NCBI GenBank assembly: GCA_013697225.1
Contig: JACCXG010000502.1
Span: 1-21,073, forward strand
Reading direction: 5' to 3'
DNA length: 21,073 bases
Source of the DNA: Acidobacteriota bacterium
GTDB lineage: Bacteria > Acidobacteriota > Vicinamibacteria > Vicinamibacterales > 2-12-FULL-66-21
Shown: positions 15,005 to 21,073 of the stretch, piece after piece
Layout of the letters: every line of letters begins with the position of its first letter
How positions within the stretch are numbered: position 1 is the stretch's first letter
Program-made: the position numbers and the translations under genes
The notes under the pieces: generated by a model
What the model saw: only the letters and a program-made list of their open reading frames with translations
Databases searched by the model: none
What the model was told of the DNA's origin: nothing

Positions 15005-15190
15005 ATGGCCACTACCGCCAAGATCGCCAAGGAAGCGAAGACGCCGAAGTTCAAGGTCCGGCTCCGGAACCGCTGCAAGCGGTGCGGCCGGCCCCGCGCG
15101 TATCTGCGCAAGTTCTCCCTCTGCCGCCTGTGCTTCCGGAAGCTGGCGCTCGAGGGGGACGTCGCCGGCGTCACGAAGAGCAGTTGGTAA
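15005..15190 (+). CDS. rpsN: 30S ribosomal protein S14, zinc-binding type (S14Z)
   Basis: The short, zinc-binding form of S14, 61 residues, in the head of the small subunit. Four cysteines C24-K-R-C27 and C40-R-L-C43 form the zinc site, and RCKRCGRPRAYLRKFSLCRLCFRKLA is the family signature. E. coli has the longer cysteine-free type, so this is the C+ form. In some lineages a zinc-independent paralog is induced under zinc starvation; none is visible here. AGGA at 14996-14999 precedes the ATG by 5 bases. Two lines of evidence (motif and operon position) make the call firm. Confidence 0.97.
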   Translation: MATTAKIAKEAKTPKFKVRLRNRCKRCGRPRAYLRKFSLCRLCFRKLALEGDVAGVTKSSW

Positions 15191-15227
15191 GCCCGCTCCG
15201 GCGTCAGGGCCGGCGGCTGGAGTTCGA

Positions 15228-15262
15228 CAGGCTGGAAGCTGGTAGCCCGACGCTGGTGGCTA
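15228..15262 (+). repeat. Heptamer repeat in the rpsN-rpsH gap
   Basis: Five units: CAGGCTG (15228-15234), GAAGCTG, GTAGCCC, GACGCTG, GTGGCTA (ending 15262). The GAAGCTG/GTAGC words are the same as in the rplB-rpsS array. The array ends 16 bases before the rpsH ATG. Confidence 0.75.
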
Positions 15263-15278
15263 CAGAGAGCAATGAACT

Positions 15279-15683
15279 ATGACAGATCCTATCGCAGACA
15301 TGCTGTCGCGGATCCGCAACGCGACGATCGCCCGGCATACGAGGGTCGACATGCCGTCGTCCCGGCTGAAGGTCGAGATCGCGCGCATTCTCGAGAGTGA
15401 AGGTTACATTCAGGGCTTCAAGGTGATCGACCCGCAGCCCGGCGAGCCGCCGCAGGCGCAGCTCCGCATGTTCCTCAAGTACGGCCCGCGCGGCGAGCGG
15501 ATCATCACCGGAATCGAGCGGGTCAGCCGGCCCGGACGCCGGGTGTATTTCGGATCCGAAGAGGTTCCCGACGTGCTGGCGGGGCTGGGAACGAGCATCC
15601 TGACCACCTCCCGCGGGGTGATGACCGGCCGCGAGGCGATCAAGGCGGGCGTCGGCGGGGAAGTGCTCTGTAACGTCTGGTAG
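15279..15683 (+). CDS. rpsH: 30S ribosomal protein S8
   Basis: S8, 134 residues, is a primary 16S rRNA binder and the translational repressor of the spc operon in E. coli. MTDPIADMLSRIRNATIARHTRVDMPSSRLKVEIARIL, FLKYGPRGERIITGIERVSRPGRRVY and the ending TSRGVMTGREAIKAGVGGEVLCNVW are canonical. GAGAG at 15265-15269 lies about 9 bases before the ATG, a weak site. The gap between rplX and rplE is absent (overlap), so the E. coli location of the S8 operator near rplE could only lie inside coding sequence; I did not identify one. A 37-base gap made of heptamers follows. Confidence 0.97.
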   Translation: MTDPIADMLSRIRNATIARHTRVDMPSSRLKVEIARILESEGYIQGFKVIDPQPGEPPQAQLRMFLKYGPRGERIITGIERVSRPGRRVYFGSEEVPDVLAGLGTSILTTSRGVMTGREAIKAGVGGEVLCNVW

Positions 15684-15684
15684 G

Positions 15685-15719
15685 AACTGCAAACTGGAAC
15701 CTGGCAACTGGAAACTGGT
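15685..15719 (+). repeat. Heptamer repeat filling the rpsH-rplF gap
   Basis: Five perfect-period units, AACTGCA, AACTGGA, ACCTGGC, AACTGGA and AACTGGT, occupy 35 of the 37 intergenic bases, ending one base before the rplF ATG at 15721. The only Shine-Dalgarno-like word is GGA (15710-15712) inside the repeat. Confidence 0.9.
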
Positions 15720-15720
15720 T

Positions 15721-16260
15721 ATGTCACGAATCGGCAAGAAACCCATCGCTATCCCCAAGGGGGTCAAGATCGACGTCCAGCCCGGCGCCGTCGAGGTGCA
15801 GGGTCCGAAGGGACGTCTGCGGCAGCCGCTTCCCCCGGGCATCGGCTTCGAGCTCGAGGGTGAGGAGCTGCACGCGCGGCTCCTCCGCGAAGACGCCCAG
15901 CTCGGGAAGTTTCAGGGGCTCGCGCGCAGCCTCGTGGCCAACGCCGTCCAGGGGGTCACCGAGGGTTTCAAGAAGGAGCTCGACATCGTGGGTGTCGGCT
16001 ACCGCGCCGAGCTGAAGGGTAAGCAGGTGCACTTTGCGCTCGGGTATTCGCATCCGGTGGTCTACGACCTGCCGAACGGGATCGACGTCACCGTGGACAA
16101 GCAGACGCACATCACCGTCACGGGCATCGATCGCCAGCAGGTCGGTCAGGTGGCGGCGAACATGCGCCGGCTGCGCAAGCCCGATCCTTACAAGCAGAAG
16201 GGCGTCCGGTACACGGGCGAGGTGCTGAAGAAGAAGGCGGGCAAGACGGGAGCGAAGTAA
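15721..16260 (+). CDS. rplF: 50S ribosomal protein L6
   Basis: L6, 179 residues, lies beside the factor-binding region of the large subunit. MSRIGKKPIAIPKGVKIDVQ, VEVQGPKGRLRQPLP, KKELDIVGVGYRAELKGKQVHFALGYSHPVVYDLP and the C-terminal signature RRLRKPDPYKQKGVRYTGEVLKKKAGKTG are all present. Two similar half-domains and the length match the family. The start is unambiguous from the sequence, yet the only ribosome site is GGA 8 bases upstream within a heptamer array. Translation may depend on coupling to rpsH. Confidence 0.97.
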   Translation: MSRIGKKPIAIPKGVKIDVQPGAVEVQGPKGRLRQPLPPGIGFELEGEELHARLLREDAQLGKFQGLARSLVANAVQGVTEGFKKELDIVGVGYRAELKGKQVHFALGYSHPVVYDLPNGIDVTVDKQTHITVTGIDRQQVGQVAANMRRLRKPDPYKQKGVRYTGEVLKKKAGKTGAK

Positions 16261-16316
16261 CCGGGCGGAAGCGGGTAGCGGGAACCCGGTAGCGGGAAGC
16301 GGGAAGCGGGTAGCTG
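16261..16316 (+). repeat. Heptamer repeat filling the rplF-rplR gap
   Basis: Eight contiguous 7-base units starting right after the rplF stop: CCGGGCG, GAAGCGG, GTAGCGG, GAACCCG, GTAGCGG, GAAGCGG, GAAGCGG, GTAGCTG. Only six bases (16317-16322) separate the array from the rplR ATG. Units 2-8 follow a consensus G-W-A-G-C-G-G. Confidence 0.92.
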
Positions 16317-16322
16317 ATACTT

Positions 16323-16697
16323 ATGAAGATTCACACGACCAAGGACCGCCGCGTCCGGATTGGCCTGCGGCAGCGGAAGCGGATTTCCGGAACGGCCGAG
16401 CGGCCGCGCCTGCGGGTGTTCCGCAGTGACTCGCACATCTACGCCCAGGTCATCGACGACCTGACGGGAACGACCCTGGTGTCGGCGGCCAGCACTGAGC
16501 CGGCGCTGAAGGAACAGCTTGGCGGGCCCGCCCGGCCAGGCAACACGGCGGGGGCCCAGGTGCTCGGCCGCACCATCGCCGAGCGGCTGCGCGAGAAGGG
16601 CATCACCCGGGTAGTGTTCGACCGCGGCGGTTTCCTCTACCACGGCCGCGTCAAGGCGGTCGCGGAAGCCGCCCGTGAAGCAGGGTTGGAGTTTTAA
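16323..16697 (+). CDS. rplR: 50S ribosomal protein L18
   Basis: L18, 124 residues, brings 5S rRNA to the large subunit with L5. RKRISGTAERPRLRVFRSDSHIYAQVIDDLTGTTLVSAAS is the family signature, then GRTIAERLREKGITRVVFDRGGFLYHGRVKAVAEAAREAGLEF closes the protein in the standard way. The N-terminus MKIHTTKDRRVRIGLRQ is basic, as expected. The ATG at 16323 has no convincing Shine-Dalgarno: the nearest G-run is about 13 bases upstream in the heptamer array. Start is nevertheless clear from homology. Confidence 0.97.
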   Translation: MKIHTTKDRRVRIGLRQRKRISGTAERPRLRVFRSDSHIYAQVIDDLTGTTLVSAASTEPALKEQLGGPARPGNTAGAQVLGRTIAERLREKGITRVVFDRGGFLYHGRVKAVAEAAREAGLEF

Positions 16698-16705
16698 ACC
16701 GATTG

Positions 16706-16812
16706 TTTCCAGTTTCCAGTTTCCAGTTTCCCGCCTGCCGGGAGCCCCGAAACTGCCTGACGACTGGCAACTGACGACTGGCAACTAGGCAACTAGGCAA
16801 CTGGCAACCGAG
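16706..16812. repeat. Two-orientation heptamer repeats in the rplR-rpsE gap
   Basis: The left block has TTTCCAG three times then TTTCCCG (16706-16733). The right block has AACTGAC, GACTGGC, AACTAGGC twice, AACTGGC and AACCGAG (16769-16812). CCAG/CTGG cores of the two blocks are inverted, so a large imperfect hairpin is possible. The gap totals 116 bases. Two units have 8 bases, showing that the period can slip. Confidence 0.88.
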
Positions 16813-16813
16813 A

Positions 16814-17335
16814 ATGATTGAAACACGCGAAAAGATCGACGGCTCACAGCTCGACCTCAAGGACACGGTTGTCAACATCAGCCGCGTCACGAAGGTCGTC
16901 AAGGGGGGCAAGAACCTGAGCTTCAGCGCCCTGGTGGTGGTCGGCGACGGCCATGGGGTGGTGGGGTTCGGCGTCGGCAAGGCGAAGGAAGTGCCCTCGG
17001 CGATCAAGAAGGGCATCGAGGCCGCGAAGAAGTCACTGATTCGCGTGCCACTGGAGGGGACGACCGTGCCGCACCCGGTCGTGGGGCGGTTCGGCGCCGG
17101 GCAGGTCCTCCTGAAGCCGGCGCCAGACGGCACCGGCATCATTGCCGGTGGGGCCGTGCGTGCGGTCGTGGAGTCGGCGGGAATTCAGAACATCCTGACC
17201 AAGTCGCTCGGCTCGGCCAATCCGCACAACGTGGTGCGCGCCACGTTCACGGGACTGCAGATGCTGAAGGATCCTCGCGTCGTGCGCCGGTTGCGCGGCA
17301 AGGAAGAGGATCCGGAGCAGGAACAGAAGCACTGA
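16814..17335 (+). CDS. rpsE: 30S ribosomal protein S5
   Basis: S5, 173 residues, works in decoding fidelity and mRNA entry. LKDTVVNISRVTKVVKGGKNLSFSALVVVGDGHGVVGFGVGKAKEVPSAIKKG is the double-stranded RNA-binding-like domain, and GTGIIAGGAVRAVVESAGIQNILTKSLGSANPHNVVRATF the C-terminal domain. The spectinomycin loop region (VTKVVKGGK) is wild type in appearance. A short acidic tail EEDPEQEQKH ends it. The ATG at 16814 has only GAG close upstream. rpmD starts 3 bases after the stop. Confidence 0.97.
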   Translation: MIETREKIDGSQLDLKDTVVNISRVTKVVKGGKNLSFSALVVVGDGHGVVGFGVGKAKEVPSAIKKGIEAAKKSLIRVPLEGTTVPHPVVGRFGAGQVLLKPAPDGTGIIAGGAVRAVVESAGIQNILTKSLGSANPHNVVRATFTGLQMLKDPRVVRRLRGKEEDPEQEQKH

Positions 17336-17338
17336 CGT

Positions 17339-17551
17339 ATGAACAAGAGAGCTGCGAAACCCCCGGGTGACGGCCCCCGGCTGAAGATCACGCTCGTGAA
17401 GAGCACCATCGGCTTCAACAAGAACCAGGCGAAGGTCGTGGAGGGCATGGGATTGCGCCGGATCGGCCACACTGTGGATCTGGCGGACACGCCGGCCACG
17501 CGCGGCATGATCCTGAAGGTGCGCCACCTGATCACGGTCGAAGGGAACTGA
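17339..17551 (+). CDS. rpmD: 50S ribosomal protein L30
   Basis: L30, 70 residues, a small large-subunit protein that is dispensable or absent in some lineages. LKITLVKSTIGFNKNQAKVVEGMGLRRIGHTVDLADTPATRGMILKVRHLITVE is the conserved core. About ten N-terminal residues (MNKRAAKPPGDG) precede it, so the protein is slightly longer than the usual 58-62. The ATG at 17339 is 3 bases after rpsE, whose end GGAGCAGGAACAG supplies purine-rich sequence for ribosome binding. Eight bases separate it from rplO. Confidence 0.96.
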   Translation: MNKRAAKPPGDGPRLKITLVKSTIGFNKNQAKVVEGMGLRRIGHTVDLADTPATRGMILKVRHLITVEGN

Positions 17552-17559
17552 GACGCATC

Positions 17560-18003
17560 ATGTCCTTGAGCAATCTGCGTCCGCCGAAGGGCGCCAAGCA
17601 CGCGAAGAAGCGGATCGGCCGCGGCCAGGGTTCCGGCCAGGGGAAGACGGCGAGCCGCGGACACAAGGGTGCCAAGTCGCGGTCCGGCTTCAGGCACAAG
17701 CGCGGGTTCGAGGGCGGTCAGATGCCGCTCCACCGCCGGGTGCCGAAGCGCGGCTTCCACAACCCGTTCCGCGAGGAATACGAGGTCGTGAACCTGGACA
17801 CGCTGGCGGATCGCTTCGAGACTGGCGTGGAGGTCACGCCGGAGCTGCTCCGGGCGCGGGGGCTCGTGCAGAAGGATGTGAGGGTCAAGATTCTCGCGCG
17901 CGGCGAGCTTGCCAAGGCGCTCACCGTCCGCGCGCACAAGTTCAGCGGAAAGGCGGCGGAGAAGATCGCCGCCGCCGGTGGCACGGCAGAGGTCCTGGGA
18001 TAA
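17560..18003 (+). CDS. rplO: 50S ribosomal protein L15
   Basis: L15, 147 residues, a late-assembly protein with a long basic N-terminal arm. The family signature LSNLRPPKGAKHAKKRIGRGQGSGQGKTASRGHKGAKSRSG, then FEGGQMPLHRRVPKRGFHNPF and the C-terminal globular part VRAHKFSGKAAEKIAAAGGTAEVL are complete. The start ATG at 17560 is preceded by GAGAC. Length and gene order (rpmD-rplO-secY) are the usual ones. Confidence 0.97.
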   Translation: MSLSNLRPPKGAKHAKKRIGRGQGSGQGKTASRGHKGAKSRSGFRHKRGFEGGQMPLHRRVPKRGFHNPFREEYEVVNLDTLADRFETGVEVTPELLRARGLVQKDVRVKILARGELAKALTVRAHKFSGKAAEKIAAAGGTAEVLG

Positions 18004-18042
18004 GACGAAGGCGCCGCGTGAGCTGAGCGGCGCAGGGAATCT

Positions 18043-19437
18043 ATGCTCCAAGACAGCATCAAGAATATTTTCGCCATCCCGGATCTCCGGAACCGCGTGC
18101 TCTTCACGCTGGGGATGCTGGCCGTCTATCGTGTCGGCAGCCACATTCCAACGCCGGGGATCAACGCGGAGGCGCTGGCGCTGCTCGCCGATCAGGCGCG
18201 CAATACGATGTTCGGGCTGTACGACATGTTCTCCGGGCAGAACCTGTCGCAGATGACGATCTTCGCGCTGGGCATCATGCCCTATATCAGCTCGTCGATC
18301 ATCCTGCAGCTGCTCACCGTCGTGTGGCCGTACCTGGAGCGGCTGTCGAAGGAAGGGGAGCTGGGGCGCCGCAAGATTACCCAGTACACCCGCTACGGCA
18401 CCCTCGTCCTCAGCGTCGTCCAGGCACTGGGGATTGCGTTTTTTCTCGAGCGCTCGACGGAGATTGCCGGCGGCCTGCCGCTCGTCTACAGCCCCGGCTG
18501 GGGCTTCCGGCTGATGACCGTGCTCACGCTCACCACCGGATCGATGTTCGTGATGTGGCTCGGGGAGCAGATCACCGAGCGCGGCATCGGGAACGGCATG
18601 TCGCTCATCATTTTTGCCGGGATCGTCGTGGGGCTCCCGCAGGCGGTGATTGCGACCCTCGAGCAGTTGAGCACCGGACAGATGACGCTGTTCCGCGTCA
18701 TCCTGCTGCTCGCCCTGATGATCTGCGTCATCGGGGCCATCGTGTTCGTCGAACGCGGGCAGCGCCGTGTGACGGTGCAGTACGCCAAGCGGGTTGTCGG
18801 CCGTCGGATGTATGGCGGCTCGAGCACCCACATCCCGCTGAAGGTGAACACCGGGGGGGTCATCCCGGTCATCTTCGCCTCGTCGATCCTCGCGTTTCCG
18901 GCAACCATCGCCCCGATGCTGGCGCCCGACAACTGGTTCCGCCTGGCCCTCGACCAGATCGCGCCAGGCATGCTGCTGCACGACGTGCTCTACATGGCGG
19001 GGATCATCTTCTTCTGCTATTTCTACACGGCCATCATCTTCAACCCCGACGATGTGGCGGAGAACATGCGGAAGTATGGCGGGTTCATCCCGGGGATCCG
19101 CCCGGGAAAGCGGACGGCCGAGTACATCGACACGATCCTGACGCGGATTACGCTGGTCGGCGCCATTTACCTGGCCCTTGTGGCGATTCTCCCGACTCTG
19201 CTGATCAGCGGCGTCAACTTCACGCAGCTCCCCTGGATCGGGGACGATCTCGACGCCGCCCTGCCCAGGTTCATCACCGAAGGAATGAACGTCCAGTTCT
19301 ACTTCGGCGGCACCTCGACGCTCATCATCGTGGGCGTGGCGATGGATACGGTTCAACAGGTGGAGTCGCAGCTGATCATGCGCCACTACGACGGCTTCAT
19401 GAAGAAGACCCGGATCAGAGGCAGGCGGGGCCAGTAG
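18043..19437 (+). CDS. secY: Preprotein translocase subunit SecY
   Basis: SecY, 464 residues, is the channel of the Sec translocon in the inner membrane. The first membrane helix (NRVLFTLGMLAVYRVGSHIPTPG) is followed by a plug region, then FALGIMPYISSSIILQLL, ITQYTRYGTL, GNGMSLIIFAGIVVGLP and LKVNTGGVIPVIFASSIL, all SecY hallmarks. About ten hydrophobic helices can be counted. The C-terminal cytosolic loop FNPDDVAENMRKYGGFIPGIRPGK contacts SecA or ribosomes. AGGGA at 18034-18038 precedes the ATG by 4 bases. The tail MKKTRIRGRRGQ is basic, in keeping with the positive-inside rule. adk follows with a 33-base gap. Confidence 0.97.
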   Translation: MLQDSIKNIFAIPDLRNRVLFTLGMLAVYRVGSHIPTPGINAEALALLADQARNTMFGLYDMFSGQNLSQMTIFALGIMPYISSSIILQLLTVVWPYLERLSKEGELGRRKITQYTRYGTLVLSVVQALGIAFFLERSTEIAGGLPLVYSPGWGFRLMTVLTLTTGSMFVMWLGEQITERGIGNGMSLIIFAGIVVGLPQAVIATLEQLSTGQMTLFRVILLLALMICVIGAIVFVERGQRRVTVQYAKRVVGRRMYGGSSTHIPLKVNTGGVIPVIFASSILAFPATIAPMLAPDNWFRLALDQIAPGMLLHDVLYMAGIIFFCYFYTAIIFNPDDVAENMRKYGGFIPGIRPGKRTAEYIDTILTRITLVGAIYLALVAILPTLLISGVNFTQLPWIGDDLDAALPRFITEGMNVQFYFGGTSTLIIVGVAMDTVQQVESQLIMRHYDGFMKKTRIRGRRGQ

Positions 19438-19470
19438 GTGGGCAGTCGTCAGGGGGGCCAGCACTCGTCG

Positions 19471-20118
19471 ATGAATCTCGTGATGCTCGGGCCGCCCGGA
19501 GCAGGCAAGGGCACGCAGGCGGAGCGGATCTCCAGGACGCGCGCCCTGCCCAAGATCTCGACGGGCGATATCCTGCGGGAAGCGGTTCACAACCGCACTC
19601 CCCTTGGATGCGTCCTGAAGGAGGACATGGAAGCAGGCCGGCTCATCGGCGATGATGTGATGATCGGCATCGTCCAGGAGCGGCTGGATCGTGATGATGC
19701 GGTGACCGGATTCGTGCTCGACGGCTTTCCGCGGACGGTCGTGCAGGCCAGCGCCCTCGACCGCATGGTGGATGGCCGCGGTCCGCTGGTGGTGCTCGAC
19801 ATCATCGTACCGGAAGAGGTGCTGGTCAGGCGTCTGGCAACACGCCGGATCTGCGGGGAGTGCGGCTCTAATGCGGCCGTGGACTGGCTGACCGAGTGCG
19901 GGAAGTGCGGCGGCCAGCTCGTGGCCCGGGTGGACGACAGCGTGGATATCGTCCGTGATCGGCTGGCAATCTACCGGCGGCAGGCGAAGCCTCTGGTGGA
20001 CTACTACTCGACGCGCCCGACCTTCCGCCAGATCGACGGGAACCTGCCGCCTGACGTGGTGACCGCCGCCATCGATGCGGCGCTGGCAGACGCGGCGGCG
20101 CGTGGTGTGCACCGGTGA
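19471..20118 (+). CDS. adk: Adenylate kinase with shortened cysteine-rich LID
   Basis: Adenylate kinase, 215 residues, converts ATP and AMP to two ADP in the cytoplasm. P-loop GPPGAGKGT (7-15), AMP-site STGDILR (30-36), DGFPRT (84-89) and RVDDSVDIVRDRL (153-165) are present. The LID carries C128-G-E-C131 and C143-G-K-C146, a zinc-ribbon type, but only 11 residues lie between the pairs, against about 16 in the well-known Gram-positive enzymes, and the usual aromatic after the first pair is missing. The ATG at 19471 gives MNLVMLGPPGAGKG; a GTG at 19438, right after secY, would add 11 unrelated residues. The stop overlaps the map start. Confidence 0.96.
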   Translation: MNLVMLGPPGAGKGTQAERISRTRALPKISTGDILREAVHNRTPLGCVLKEDMEAGRLIGDDVMIGIVQERLDRDDAVTGFVLDGFPRTVVQASALDRMVDGRGPLVVLDIIVPEEVLVRRLATRRICGECGSNAAVDWLTECGKCGGQLVARVDDSVDIVRDRLAIYRRQAKPLVDYYSTRPTFRQIDGNLPPDVVTAAIDAALADAAARGVHR

Positions 20119-20882
20119 TTGTCTGCAAGTCGCCCGGCGAGATTGAGCGGATGCGGGTGGCCAATGCCCTCGTGGCCCGCGTCCTGGCGGAGCTGGCCGA
20201 GACGGTGGCGCCCGGCGTGACGACCCGGGATCTCGATGCGCTGGCGGAGAAGCTGGTGCGGGCCGGTGGCGCCGAGCCGGCGTTCAAGGGGTATCGCGGC
20301 TATCCGGCAACCCTCTGTGCGTCGGTGAACGAGCAGGTCGTCCACGGGATCCCCTCGGCGAGGCCGCTGGACGAAGGGGATATCGTCTCGCTCGACATGG
20401 GCGTGAAGCTGAACGGGTTCTACGGGGACTCGGCCATCACGGTCCCGGTCGGGGAGGTCAGCCCGGAGGTGCGCCGCTTGCTGCAGGCGACCCAGGCGGC
20501 GCTGCAGCAGGGAATCTCGCAGGTTCGGGTCGGCGGGCGGATTTCCGACATCGGCCACGCCATCCAGCGACACGTGGAGAGCGAAGGTTTTTCGGTTGTC
20601 CGGGAGTTTGTCGGGCACGGAATCGGGTCGGCGCTGCACGAGGAGCCGCAGATTGCCAACTACGGCGAGCCCGGACGCGGGCCACGAATGGCCGAGGGCA
20701 TGGTTCTGGCGATCGAGCCGATGGTGAACATGGGCCGGCCTGCCGTCAAGGTGCTGTCCGACGGCTGGACCGCTGTCACCAGGGACGGCAGCCTGTCGGC
20801 GCATTTCGAGCACACGGTTGCGGTCACGAAGGACGGACCTCTGGTGCTGACGATGCGGTCGGCAACGACCTCCGTCTCGTGA
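20115..20882 (+). CDS. map: Methionine aminopeptidase, type I
   Basis: Type I methionine aminopeptidase, 255 residues, removes initiator Met from nascent chains at the ribosome. The five metal ligands are D94 (SLDMGV), D105 (GDSA), H168 (GHGIG), E201 (AIEPM) and E232 (HFEHT); the substrate-binding H77 lies in VNEQVVHGIP. There is no N-terminal zinc-finger extension. The start is GTG at 20115, overlapping the adk TGA by four bases, which suggests coupling. Length is typical (about 250). Its place between adk and infA is common in bacteria. Confidence 0.97.
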   Translation: MIVCKSPGEIERMRVANALVARVLAELAETVAPGVTTRDLDALAEKLVRAGGAEPAFKGYRGYPATLCASVNEQVVHGIPSARPLDEGDIVSLDMGVKLNGFYGDSAITVPVGEVSPEVRRLLQATQAALQQGISQVRVGGRISDIGHAIQRHVESEGFSVVREFVGHGIGSALHEEPQIANYGEPGRGPRMAEGMVLAIEPMVNMGRPAVKVLSDGWTAVTRDGSLSAHFEHTVAVTKDGPLVLTMRSATTSVS

Positions 20883-20894
20883 GGGTGAGCGGGA

Positions 20895-21073
20895 GTGACC
20901 GATCGCCGTGGCACGACGGAAGACGATCCGCGCGAGGCTGGCGGGACGGCAGTTGAGGGGACGGTACTCGAGGCGCTGCCCCACGGGTTGTACCGGGTAG
21001 GCCTCGAGCATCAGCGTCAGATCATGGCGCACGTGCCTGGCGGGCCCGGCCGGAATTTCATCCGGGTCCTCAT
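20895..21073 (+). CDS. infA: Translation initiation factor IF-1 (partial, cut by window end)
   Basis: The first 59 codons of IF-1, a one-domain S1/OB-fold factor that occupies the A site during initiation. Readable segments are VEGTVLEALPHGLYRVGLE, then QRQIMAHVPGGPGRNFIRVL, the normal first 60% of the fold; the rest lies beyond the window. The start is a GTG at 20895; a stop at 20886-20888 in the same frame excludes longer forms. This gives about 18 acidic residues (TDRRGTTEDDPREAGG) before the conserved VEGTV, longer than the roughly 6-8 of most IF-1 proteins. It starts 12 bases after map. The ribosome site is weak (GAGCGGGA). Confidence 0.9.
   Translation, partial: MTDRRGTTEDDPREAGGTAVEGTVLEALPHGLYRVGLEHQRQIMAHVPGGPGRNFIRVL

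Noticed and set aside
7855..16812. Heptamer arrays as CRISPR or as mobile element ends
   Set aside because: Units are 7 bases with no spacers, and no cas gene, transposase or target-site duplication is seen. They are simple tandem repeats.
17185..20112. A 975-codon minus-strand open frame
   Set aside because: It lies antisense to rpsE, rpmD, rplO, secY and adk, whose sequences are unmistakable. The reading is His/Arg/Asp-rich with no fold, as expected when the complement of GC-rich codons is read.

Overview
The window is a GC-rich bacterial chromosome segment. About three quarters of it is one long plus-strand block of translation genes: a str-type cluster (rpsL, rpsG, fusA) runs directly into the S10 and spc clusters (rpsJ, rplC, rplD, rplW, rplB, rpsS, rplV, rpsC, rplP, rpmC, rpsQ, rplN, rplX, rplE, rpsN, rpsH, rplF, rplR, rpsE, rpmD, rplO, secY, adk, map) and into the 5' end of infA at the window edge. 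The organism is not named in the sequence. The GC content, the zinc-type S14, the secreted sulfatase, and above all the simple heptameric repeats and GCGGAGC-type hairpins between genes make me favour an acidobacterium (Vicinamibacteria-like). This is inference and only moderately secure.

Region 1 (1-3900) holds five plus-strand accessory genes: a GT-A-like protein of unknown role, a secreted arylsulfatase-type enzyme with an intact CxPSR motif, a small secreted Dabb (A/B barrel) protein, a beta-hydroxyacid dehydrogenase and a 75-residue Lys-rich protein. Region 2 (3900-4666) has a convergent gap with strong, partly overlapping hairpins, a minus-strand CsbD-like stress gene, and a 405-base divergent region. 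That region carries a long stem-loop, an extended -10 promoter candidate (TATATT box at 4444-4449), and a hairpin followed by six Ts just before the GTG start of rpsL.

Region 3 (4667-21073) is the ribosomal protein block. Its gene products assemble both ribosomal subunits. EF-G drives translocation, SecY inserts nascent membrane proteins, Map removes initiator Met, Adk balances adenylates and IF-1 acts in initiation. tuf is absent from its common place after fusA. Several proteins carry extensions (L22, L4, L3, IF-1) or zinc ribbons (S14, L24, Adk).

The most unusual signal lies between the genes. At least nine gaps inside this highly conserved operon are filled with degenerate tandem repeats of exactly 7-base period, in several sequence flavours (AAGGTAG, GAAGCGG/GTAGCGG, AACTGGC and its reverse complement). 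Some gaps consist almost entirely of heptamers. Two other gaps carry a 20-base REP-like hairpin. These repeats sit where ribosome binding sites should be, and several adjoining genes lack a convincing Shine-Dalgarno sequence.
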